A stretch of DNA of 64,000 bases, from NCBI GenBank assembly GCA_905221605.1, contig CAJNDS010002395.1:319001-383000 (forward strand). The letters are read 5' to 3'. How positions within the stretch are numbered: the stretch's first letter is position 1; every line of letters begins with the position of its first letter. This DNA is from Symbiodinium natans (Eukaryota; Sar; Dinophyceae; Suessiales; Symbiodiniaceae). Positions 11,064 to 21,500 of this stretch are shown here, piece by piece. The notes beneath the pieces were generated by a model, which ran no database searches, had not been told where the DNA came from, and worked only from the letters and a program-made list of their open reading frames with translations. The position numbers and the translations under genes are program-made.

Positions 11064-12848
11064 TCAATACGCATCATCATTGGTCACAAGGACCCATGGC
11101 ACTGCCGCTCTCAGTTTGTCCAGAAGTTCGCCCCAATGCGCTCCTTCCAGGTGATTCTTCCGCAGGTCCAGCTGTTCCAAGGACAGTTCCGGCGTCACGG
11201 TCTCGAAGGCCCGCGTGACCAACTGCATGGAACTCTCCTGCACGCCGCCAATGTCATTTCCACACAAAGCGAACCTCTTCAAGCACTTGAGGCCCTGCAG
11301 CAGGGGCGGCAGGTTGAGTTCCAAAGCGCCGAGCCAAAGATCCCCGTACTCACTGATGAAGTTCTCAGAAAGGTCCAGATCGGTCAGCGACTCGGCCCAG
11401 AACGAGAATGCCGTGGCAATCTCGGGACTTTCCCCGCTCAAGTAGTGACACAAGCCGCACCCTGCCAGGTTCATCGTCGTCAGGGATGCAAAAGCCGGTT
11501 GGTGCAGACCTTTGATGAAATCGAGGAGTATGTCGGTGTTGGAGAGGTCCAACTCGCGAAGAGCCGGGAACTGCGGCAGGACGAGATCACAGAGCCCGGG
11601 CCACGACCGGCCGAGCTTCTGACCAGAGAGGTCGACCTTCACCACCTGCCGTAGCTCTGGCTCCAGCTCAGCCAGGCCCCGGCCCAAGTGCAGGTAGTAG
11701 GCCGCGCGCACCGGCCAGTTTCGTGAAGGAGCCGGCAAGTCCAGGAGCGGAGGTCGGAAAGTGGGAACGGAAGTTCCCCAACCTCCCCAAGTTTTCCACG
11801 CTCCCGGCTCTCGAAGCGCAGAGAGGGCCCTGGCCACGTGGTCCTCCAAACCGAAGTCGAGGTCGCAGCCAGATGGCCTCGCTGCCTCCAAGGCTTCCAC
11901 CGACTGCACCGCCACGTCGTTGGCAGAGAAGATGAGACGCTTCAGCCGCTTCAGGCTCAGAGTGGAGAGGAGCTTTGGCAAGTAGAAGCTTGCCAACTCC
12001 TCCTTCTCCTTGCCGAAGCTGCGGACGAAAGCCTTGTCATTCAGATGGAAGTCCAGGACCTCCAAGGCGGTCAAGGACTGCAAAGACAGGAGCAAGTCAA
12101 GAACATGAGGTGGGATTGCACCAGAGCCTCCATGGAATGAGAAGAAGCCGTTGCAGGAGAGGTTGAGGTGAGTGAGCCTCTGGAGCTTCGGCATCGCCGT
12201 GGCCAATCCACCGATGCACGTGGTCGTGTAGCCCAAACGGTTGCCTGAAAGATCCAAGGAGGTGAGCTGCGGCATGTGCGACAGCAAAGACACCAGGTCA
12301 TCTGAGTCCTGTCGCTGGACAATTTTCGACATCATCGGCATAGGACTGAGGATGCCTCGAAGGCACAGGACTGTGCAGCGAAACCTCTGGTCCAAAACAG
12401 CTCGTGTGAGCGCGCTCAGCTGAGGTTCGGACATGACACCACTGCTGGCATCACCCCGAACGTCAGCAAAACACGCATCATCATCTCCAGCTCCCAAAGA
12501 GAGGCGCTCCAAGGCTCCCACGGCGAAGCTCAAGCCATCGAGCCCGTCGTAAGGCTCCTTCAGCACCTTCAGCAACTCGGCGGCCTGTTCTGAATCGAGC
12601 TCCACAGGCTGCGCTTTGAGAACCACTTGCAGAACCACCTCTGGCAGTTCTGTGCTGATAAAAGGCTGCATACTCCAGTCGCCCAACCTCTTGCCATCCC
12701 ATGTCAGCTGCCAAGCATCCCATGCGATCTCGGCGACCTTCCCCAATTCTTCTACCAGCTCCCTTAACGAGGTGTCGCGCGACACGGCGACTTTCGCCAG
12801 TTCTCGGCCTGCGAGAGTCACGGCCGTCACGTCGATGGGCAACGCCAT
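11064..12848 (-). CDS. Intronless leucine-rich-repeat protein with ubiquitin-like N-terminus
   Basis: Predicted 594-aa protein from the ATG at 12848 (MALPIDVTAVTLAGREL); the upstream in-frame TTG at 12878 is not used. Residues about 5-85 look like a ubiquitin-like beta-grasp segment (a hydrophobic strand, then a Leu-rich helix, then the end of a WDGKRLGDW turn). The rest carries leucine-rich repeats of the longer ribonuclease-inhibitor type: LTSLDLSGNRLG, LTHLNLSCNGF, LRELDLSNTDI, LTDLDLSENFI and LEQLDLRKNHL. Such proteins act as protein-binding scaffolds; no enzymatic domain is visible and no partner can be named. The reading frame runs 1.8 kb without an intron, unlike the helicase and antenna genes in the same block, and a spliced-leader-like relic lies 116 nt upstream, which suggests origin by retroposition of a mature mRNA. 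Confidence 0.85.
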   Translation of the reverse strand: MALPIDVTAVTLAGRELAKVAVSRDTSLRELVEELGKVAEIAWDAWQLTWDGKRLGDWSMQPFISTELPEVVLQVVLKAQPVELDSEQAAELLKVLKEPYDGLDGLSFAVGALERLSLGAGDDDACFADVRGDASSGVMSEPQLSALTRAVLDQRFRCTVLCLRGILSPMPMMSKIVQRQDSDDLVSLLSHMPQLTSLDLSGNRLGYTTTCIGGLATAMPKLQRLTHLNLSCNGFFSFHGGSGAIPPHVLDLLLSLQSLTALEVLDFHLNDKAFVRSFGKEKEELASFYLPKLLSTLSLKRLKRLIFSANDVAVQSVEALEAARPSGCDLDFGLEDHVARALSALREPGAWKTWGGWGTSVPTFRPPLLDLPAPSRNWPVRAAYYLHLGRGLAELEPELRQVVKVDLSGQKLGRSWPGLCDLVLPQFPALRELDLSNTDILLDFIKGLHQPAFASLTTMNLAGCGLCHYLSGESPEIATAFSFWAESLTDLDLSENFISEYGDLWLGALELNLPPLLQGLKCLKRFALCGNDIGGVQESSMQLVTRAFETVTPELSLEQLDLRKNHLEGAHWGELLDKLRAAVPWVLVTNDDAY

Positions 12849-12963
12849 AATTCGCGGAGTGAAGGCTAAAAACAGCAACGGGGCGGCGGTGAGGCTCGGA
12901 GTCGAGGCTCAGCGCGTTTTCGGGTTTCAGGGCTGCGGGGCATAGCACCCCGAGCTCAGTCAG

Positions 12964-12978
12964 CTTGAGCAAAATAGG
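12964..12978 (-). other. Relic of dinoflagellate spliced leader
   Basis: On the minus strand the sequence reads CCTATTTTGCTCAAG, against CCATTTTGGCTCAAG, the 3' end of the known 22-nt dinoflagellate leader. It differs by a one-base insertion and a one-base deletion. It sits upstream of the intronless LRR gene in the correct orientation. In retroposed dinoflagellate genes such relics mark the 5' end of the mRNA that was reverse transcribed. Confidence 0.65.
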
Positions 12979-14705
12979 TTCATGCAAGCTTGTTCACGTC
13001 TCGCACGGCCGACTCAGAAACAACACCGGTGCAAGATGGAGGCAGTCTGCAACCTCCCCCCCCCCATCCTCCCAGTCCCCCATCCCGCCGGTCCCCCTCC
13101 GACCTCCGCCAGGAGCCGCAGTCGCAGCAGCGGCCTGTCCATTCAGGATTGGGGAGGGCGCCGAGCTGTGCGAAGTCCGGGTTCATCCCAAGATCCGGTT
13201 TTCTCCAAGGGTCCTGGTGAGCCTTGGGAGCACTTGTGTCCCAGCGTCCTGTTAACAACACGAGGCGCCCTACAGCAAAACTAAGTCACCCTAGGGCCAC
13301 CCGGCCACCTTCCCCTTCTCGCGCCAGGCCCAAGCAAGCGCCCATGGCTGGAAGGCAAAGAGAGAGACGGAGAAACAGGGCTAAGCTGAGAGGCTGAGAG
13401 TTTCAATATCCTGGATGTCGTGGCTTTTTGTGGCCACATGCGAAGATCTTGCAAAGGCCGATCCAGTCGAGGATTCTCTGCGATGGCTTGGCACTGAACA
13501 GCGGCCATACAACATCAAGGGGCATCAGTGCATATCACTGCAACCCAACTGCAACCCCCCCCCCCCCCCGAAAAACATGGACCCTAGCACCCCAAAGACT
13601 CCCAGGCCCAACAAAAGTCTTAGGGCCACATCTTTAGGGGGGTCGCACCTTATCATTTGGTTGACGGAGTGGGAGGGACTCACGGTTGCGAATTTTAGTC
13701 CTTGAAGCTGCGCGCCGAGTGCAACCTGATTGTTGCCGTTCGGACTTCGAGCAGTTGGCATACAGGAAGTGGCGCTGGTCCAGCCCATGCAGTCGTCGCA
13801 CGTTTCAACCGAAAAGCAAGGCCAACATCATCCAGTTTGCTTTGTCGGATTTGTTCATCTTGCCTATATGTCACACTTGCACAGGCGCGCTGCCCGCCCA
13901 CCAGCGAGAAAGTCTTTGGGGCCACACGCTCACATGAAAACCTTCGGGGCCGAAATCTTTGCAAACCATCGTAAACCCCAAAGCCACTTCCCCTTACCTA
14001 GACCCTATGCCCTATACCCATAGCCCATACCCTATGCCCTATAACCTTCTGCGCATCCGTGGCCCCGCAGCAGGAGCCGAGGAAAACTATTGGATGTCGG
14101 CACTTCTGCCGCCGGCGCCGCGCTCGGAGCTGAAGGTGCGCGTTGGGTTTCAGGCTTCTTTGAGGGACTTAGCCAGGATTTTGAGGCAAAGAACGGGACA
14201 TCGACCTGCGGTACTGCGCACGTCCCCGGTTCTTAAGGGCATATAGAGGGTTGCTCTGCCGGGTAGGGTCTGGGGATCGGCTCTGGGACTTAAGGGGTCA
14301 GTGGGTCTACAGGGCCGCCTCGGTGGAGGTGCGATGAATCCCAGCATGCTGAGACCGAGGTCAGTGCTCTGCTGACAGAGCTACCACTCACGCGGCCTGA
14401 AGAGCATTTCAGAACTGAAAGGGCCCCTGAAATGCCCGAAAGTGCACCCTAAGGTTTGGCACTGTTTGGACCGGAATAGACTTGAGGCCTAAATACCACC
14501 CTGCGCAAAGCAAAGCTTGAACAAAGGGGGTCAACTTTGGTGCGCAACGCTCACCAGGCAGGGAGAGGAAGTTGCCCCCCAAGCAATGAGCCCCCCAAAC
14601 CTGAGTTCCGAAAACCTGCCAAACGTGAGGCGATCCGGGCTGCCGGCTTGTGGCCGCCCTTGCTCCTGCCTGGCCAGAGGCAATAGCTTAGGGCGGGGGT
14701 TTAGC
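12979..14705. other. No supported gene; degenerate CCCTATA words
   Basis: GC-rich spacer with poly-C runs (13053-13062, 13555-13569). Degenerate CCCTAT(A/G) units lie at about 14002-14046. A tRNA D-arm-like stretch lies at 14325-14398 (see findings). A plus-strand frame at 14072-14132 looks exon-like but is unassigned. Confidence 0.5.
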
Positions 14706-14963
14706 GGGTGTCGACAGGTTTCAGAAGGTTCTTGCAGGTAGGTTCAGGGGTTTAGGGTTTAGGGTTTAGGGTTTAGGGTGTAGGGTTTAGGGTTTAGGGT
14801 TTAGGGTGTAGGGTGTAGGGTGTAGGGTTTAGGGTTTAGGGTTTAGGGTTTAGGGTTTAGGGTTTAGGGTTTAGGGTTTAGGGTTTAGGGTTTAGGGTTT
14901 AGGGTTTAGGGTTTAGGGTTTGGGTGTCGACAGGTTTCAGAAGGTTCTTGCAGGTAGGTTCAG
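14706..14963. repeat. Interstitial telomere-like array between 42-bp direct repeats
   Basis: About 25 tandem units of TTTAGGG (14748-14921), the plant/dinoflagellate-type telomere repeat; four units are TGTAGGG, one early and three consecutive. The array is framed by two identical 42-bp direct repeats (14706-14747 and 14922-14963), each starting GGGTGTCGACAGG. It lies downstream of the helicase gene's last exon. Confidence 0.95.
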
Positions 14964-15579
14964 AGGGGGCTAGGGAGTCCGGACAACTTGCTGGTCCTTG
15001 GGCTGCGCAGATACTCTCTTTTGACTCATTTAGCGGCCTCCCCCTCCGCCCCCGTAGCTCCCGTAGTCTCGCCTGGGCACGTCCAAGAAGAAGGTGGGGC
15101 GAGGTTGTGTGGAGGTTTTGGGGGATGTATGGCGCGTTGTCAAGCCATAAACCCTAAAGGCCCTAAACCCTAGACCCATTCTACAAAGCTACAAGAAGCC
15201 CTCAATTGAAAACCTTCGGGCTTCGCATTCGAGCGATTCAAGCTTGGGGGGGGGGGGGGACCACTTTGGAAATCTCAGTGGAGGATTTGCATCGGGTCAA
15301 GAGTCCCGCAAAGGGAGCCCTTGGAACCTTGGAGACCCCTTGGAACTCTGCGGACCAAGCGGCGCATTGCCATTGGTGGCCTGTGTGCAGCAATCGCTTC
15401 GACTTCCGATTTCACATGCGTCGTGTCCTGGCCTGGAGAACCTCCCTTGAGATAGGCGACGGACTTTCATCGTTGCTACGTGGCTCAGGCACGGTCACAC
15501 TGGACACCCTGATGCCCAATGTTGACACCAGAATACTAAAAGGTTCCTCAGGAGATGAAGGACGAGCTCAAGAACGGCT

Positions 15580-18500
15580 CTGGCCTGCCCCTCCCGCCGC
15601 CAGCTGGAGGCATCAGCACCATAGCCTGCGGAGTTGTCGAGGCTGCTTCTAAGGTGTCTGGGAATCGCTTGTTACTGGGTTGCACATGTCAGACCAAGAG
15701 CCTTTGAAACTGCTCACGTTCCCTCACCTTGCCGGCTGCCACCTTTCGCCTTGCCGCCACCCTTGCCGCCACCTTTGCCGTTGGACCTGAGCTCAGGTGC
15801 TCTGCTTACAACCCAGATTTCGGAGACCCAGAACCCAGGACCTACCCGAACCAGTCGCACCTGGCAGGCTGCGCTCTGGCGCTCTGGGAAGCGTGCGGCT
15901 CTCGAGTTGTCGGGTCCAGCAAGGCGACCGCTGATGCTTGACACTCTTCGGCTTAAACAGCACTTCTTCAGCCCGAAGAGGCCCTCCTTGTGAGGATTGG
16001 GAGCCCCGGCCAGCCACCCTGGGAGCGGATCGTGTTGCCACCTCCGCGAGGTGCGAAATATGCCCCATATGCCCCCACATGCCCCCCCAAACTGCAAACC
16101 TCCGCAAGCTCTGTAGGCCGTATCTCCCTTGTATTATGCCCATCTTCATCCAAAAGCCTGCAACGCTTCAAACCGGGCTCCTCCCAGTCAACACTCAGCA
16201 CCACACCCTCAGGCCTAGAAACCACAGCACTGGGTAAGGAGTGTTTGGTGGCCTACAAACCTCTCAACCTCGAGCAGGGGCCTCGCGAGTCACGGCCGCC
16301 CCAGCCTGGCATCAACTTCGAATGCTCCAGGGGATTTCGGGGAGTTTGGGGGGGTGGAGAGGGGTGGGGGGGTCAGTTGCGTCTTGGGCTGTAAAATGCG
16401 AGGCACAGACAGGCTGGCTCCCAGGTATCCCCACCCAAGAATCGTGTGCCGTGGGCCTGGAAAGATGCCACTAGTCACTCGAGTCCGAAGGAACCAACAA
16501 GACAACATTGCTCGGAGCAGCTTCTCCCGAAACTTGGCCGGGGCGACGATCACCCTTGCCGCCCCTCTGGTTCTTCTGGTAGCCCTGAGCAGTCAGCCGT
16601 GTCACAAAAGCTCGGCCGAAGGCTCATCACGTCATGATGCGAGGATACGTGCAGAATGCCAGAGAGCCAGAGAACCACGTATCTGCGAAAAACAAGTACT
16701 GCAAATATCCAAGTCCGCCTAATTCCACCCCTATCACACAACTGCATCAATTTAGACACCTGAACCCGGACTTGAACGCAACCCCTGAAGATCCCCCAAG
16801 CCCGAAACAGAACAAACCTCTGTCCCACCCTTGCCCCTTAACCCGCCGACCCTCTCCGAACCCTCCCCTGCCCGCCACTGCCCAGCTTCCAAGCCTGTCG
16901 GTAGGCCTCCTGCTTCAACTCCTGGCCCCGGGTGTTCCAAGAGGTTCAGAGGGAGGCGTAGGTAGGATTTTGGATTGATGTTGGAGGCCTTGAAACTCAG
17001 GTGCTGGGGTTGGAGGTTCAGGGCGGCGTTAAGCCATTAAGCTGCGCAGGTGGGAAACAGGAGAATAGCCCCTGACTGATTCACAGCCCCAGTGGATTCA
17101 AATGATTCAATGGATTCTGTCATTCAAAAAAGGGCCTTTCCTCTTGGGACATGTCGCCCGCTGTCCCTGAACTGCTTCAACCCGCAGATCCTAACAGAAC
17201 CGCGGGGAAAGAAATCACCCCAAAAACCTAGTTCCACGACCTCCCGCCTATCAAGAAACCCTGAGAGCGCCGTGCCTCGGGCACAGACTGTCCTGCGCCC
17301 TCCAAAACTGTCACCAGTTCTGGCGAGGTCAGGCTCAGGGTTGGGTTGCTGTTTGTACAAATCCGAGCTCACAACTACTTTCAAACTGTCTTGGATTCGG
17401 GACAACAAACCCTTCGGTTGGACACGTCCTAAGCCACAAACCGAAGACCATCATGACAATAGTATAAGAAGAAAGCCTTCGTCAAGCAGTCGCCAGACCC
17501 CCAAGCCATCTTCAAACCATGACCGCAAGCCTGCACAGTAACACCCTGTGAAATCTTCAAGGTTCAGGATTTGGGGGTCGCGCGTTTGGGCTTATAGGAG
17601 TCAGGGAGATGGTGATGCAGAGACTGGAAACTTCTGGCTCAAGAAACCGGGAAGACCCACGAAGCAGGGTTTTTTGCTTTCGATAGAGGCCCCAGACCCC
17701 AACTGCCGGCCTTTGGCGACGTTGGCGTTGGAATGCGTGCCGTCATGTGCTGGGACCTTAACGGTGCCACAAAGCGACCCAGCACAAGGTCCGACATGAC
17801 CGGGAGATGATGGGTTTCTACTCACGCCTAGTCAACTCAGAAGCTGCAAACCACGAAGATCCAGGAAATCTGAGACACCCGGATTCTGATCAGCCTTTCT
17901 GGGTCTCGCGAGTCCGGGCAAAACCCTTCGGGGCTGAGGGCGCAGGCCGCTACCAGCATGGATGTGGCTTAAAGCGCAGCCCGGCTTCCGCAACTGTCCG
18001 CAATTCTTAGCAGGATGCCCCTGGGCCTTCAGGCCTTCAGGATCTCCACAGATATGCAAGGCTCTGAAATGGTATGGAAGACCATCCAGCCCCAGAGAAG
18101 GGCCCCCTTCGCCTCCCCCCCCCCTTTTGGTCCCGGCGTAGAAACTGGTGGCCCAGCCGTGGTTCCCAATGCGCCCGGTCCGGCCTCAAAAAGGGGCGAA
18201 AGGGGCGAGTTCAATATGCAAACATATGCAAACTGCCATCTTGCAAGAGCAGAGGTAGGGACTCCGAGGGACGGCAAGCTGATCCGAGGCGCCCACCGAT
18301 CCGGTGGACATAGGAGTCGATGTTTTGCGGCAAGTCGTAGTTGATGACGTGTGAAACCTGGCGTGCTGAGGGTAAGTTTAGGTCGAGGGCGCCAAAGGGA
18401 ACTGAGGGCTCTAAGGGCACTAAGGCATGATCCGTGCAGAGCGATGGTGTGGCTGCAACTCTCTCAGAACTCAGGCTTCGAGCTTTGAAGGTTCTTCGGG

Positions 18501-21500
18501 CTCTCGTTTTGGCCGGGCTTTGGGCTTTGGGGCCCCCGCCTTAGGAATGTCGAGACCGCGTGCCGCCACATCGGTGGCCACCAGGAAGGTGCTCTTCCCA
18601 CTGCGAGGGCGAGGGCAGGGGCCGAGGAGAGTGCGCGCCATCAAGCACCGAGTGGGGCTCTTTTTTCCCCCGTGAACATGCGCCCTTGCATGCGCTTGCA
18701 TACCCTTGCCCCCGAAAAGCTCCGCCATGCTCCGCCTCTTGAACGTTGACAGAGACTGCTCGCGCTCTCTCTGCTCCTCCGACGGAGCACTGGGAGCTTC
18801 AGAGAGATGGGGGTTTGGAAGCTGAGCCTAGGAAGTTGCCTTGAAAGCCCGGGGCCGAGCAACAAAGCCAGCACACCCCCCAACGCCAACAACGTCGAGA
18901 CCCTGAAAACCCCAAACATCCCTGAACCTCCCAACTGGGGCGAAGTCCATGTCTCCATGGATGGCCGCGGCGTTGTAGCCGAGGCGCGTCAGGTGCCCCT
19001 GCAGCGGGGATACTCTCAAGATCGAGTTTTCAAGAGGGATCTTGAACCCCGGTGCAGGCCCTGTGCCTCCAACCAGGCAGCTGTGCGCTTCATGGCCACG
19101 AAGATCAGGGTCGAATCCGTGGGGTTGGTGTTGAGGACCTGGGTTGTGGTAGGGCCCAGAAGGACCCAGACAAGCACGACATTCAATCGCAGCCCCTTTT
19201 TGTGCTTGAGGTGGGCCCCGGACCTGGGTCAAGACGTCAGGCTTGCCTGTGCAGGAGGGTACAGGAATGCATCTATGGCCAGTACAAATATGAGCAGTGC
19301 TTCTTGCTCAGCTCTATCTAGCACATTGAACCCTGCAGCTTGCCTCGGTTGCCGGTGACGATGAAGGTCTGCTCCACCTGTTTGAGGATTCTTTGGCATT
19401 TTCAGGGTTTGGGGGGCGGATGGAACTACATTCCTAGAACTGCAACCCCGAGTTCTGACTCTGGCTTCCCCGCCGTGTCAACCGCTCCACCGACGCGGCC
19501 GACACCAATCCAGATGTAGCTCCTTGCAACTTGTTCTGTGTGCCCGGCTTAGAGAGTTTAGAGAGCTTGGAAACAGCTTGAAGCTTGGGGAGCAGAGAGT
19601 TTGGAGGGTTGTTTGGCTTTCGGGGTTGCTCCGGTCCTGGCAGCGAATCAAACTTTACGCCTTTGAACCAAGCACTCCTATCTATCACCCCTCTCAACCT
19701 TGATCGTTCAGAAAGACGTTCCCGAGACCCAAGACTCTCAACCCCAACCACCATGAAGGGCTTTGAGTTCTTCAGGATTTGCTTCAGGTTTGCTTGCCCC
19801 GTTGGCCTCATAAAGGCCTGCGCGAGCTTCTGGATCTCCTTGGGGAAGGTCGCGGAGAACATCAGCGTCATACGCCCCTGCCGTGGTGGATCCGGTCCGG
19901 ATCCAGCTCGAAGATTCCGAGGAAGCGTGGGGGCTTGTTTCACCCCTACACGAAGCCGAAACCCACAGCCCCAAATCAGCGCCTCAGGCGCCCCGTTGAT
20001 GAACCCCCATCCCCATGCCTTCATCCGCTCCCTCGCTCCTACTCAGAGAACCTGTTGAACCTCTGAGCCCAAATTCACCCGCGCCTCCCTGCAGGAAGGC
20101 ATATCCTTGGCTGACGGGGAGGGGGGGGTTGCGCGCAAGTGTTTCCGCAAGTGCTTCGGGGGTGCAATTTCAATTTCACACTCACGGAAGCTTTCAAGGC
20201 CAAGCCCCCTGACTCAACAAGCAACTTCGTCTTGGAATCAAAGCACATCCACTGCCCTCTCCCTGCCGGCATCGGACGGTGTACGCGCTGACTGTTGGCT
20301 CGACTTGACTTGGCTTGGGTGGCTTGGGTGACCCGCGGGGCCCCTCCGGATTCCACCAGCAGCTGCGTGGCCGCGTCGAAGAGCAGCCAATCGCTGCTGC
20401 CCGCGGCGCGAACGCGGACTGTGTATTTCGTTGCCGCCTGTACTGCTGCCAGTGCACTCGTAGGCATCCGGCACCTTCTGCCACCTCAACGCAAGGCTGC
20501 TGAGCAGGCGGAAGTTGCCCTGCTGGCGTGGCCTCCCTTGAACCTCCGACTCCTTGCTCTTGCTCTAGCACTAGAGCACGAGGGTCTTGAAGCCAGTGCG
20601 GCTCAAGGGGGCTTCACGTCTGAATCAGAAGCCCCCACAGCAGTCAAGCTGTGCAAGCTCCGATGCGTTCCAAATTCTTAGAAGCCCTAGCCCTAGCCCG
20701 CTTCCCACACATCCAACAGGATGCCGAAGGGCCCGCTTCTGCACGATCTCGCGGATCTGCGGCTCGAAGCCCATGTCCAGCATGCGATCGGCCTCGCGGC
20801 GTTGAAGGTTGAGTTGCGCTTTCAGGGGCCCCTCGGGGAGCCCCTTGCAACCTTGAGGGGAGCTGCACAAGAAACCCCAACATGTCCTCCCCATAGAATC
20901 CTCTCAAAGTTCCGTCCCCGCAAACCTCTGAAAAGGGAACCGGACGTGCTGGTCTTGTGAAGCTTCAAGCTGCCTCGTCCAGCACCAGGAAGCCCACATT
21001 GCACCTGGTGTCTTGGGCAGGCGCTTTTTGTTGATGCGTTTGTTGTCTCAGGCTGAACTGAGCTCATCGACGGCCCCTACTGAGGGCTTCGGTGATTGGG
21101 ACGTGGATACACTCGAATGCACGGGTTCAGGGCTCCGGGTGCCCTCATTGCCCTCATTGCCCTCACACCCCAGCCCGGCACATGGTAATGACCCCGCGGT
21201 CGATGAAGTCTGTGAGGCGGCCTCCAAGCAAGGGAACTCTTGTTGATCCCTCTGAGCCTTGGGTTTTAAAGGGAAGTAGGCTGTACAGAGGCCACGGCCA
21301 GGCGTGGCCGTCACGATGTCGACGCCTGGCCGTCGGGATTGTTTGAGCACTAGACTCACTAGACATCCCCCAACATCGGAGCACCCCCGCGAAGCTTCCT
21401 GAAACACTCTCAACCACTCGAGCAAGTAGCAACGACAAAAAAGTGGGGTCCTTTTGGGTCCTTTTAACACGCCGCCAACAGCCCCTGCTTCGGCGCCTCG

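Noticed and set aside
11019-11654. 211-codon plus-strand ORF
   Set aside because: Antisense shadow of the LRR gene.
12848-12878. TTG at 12878 as the LRR start, and TTG starts for PCP (4425), the CruF-like ORF (39307) and the 416-aa ORF (60011)
   Set aside because: In each case an in-frame ATG lies a short way downstream and gives a better N-terminus.
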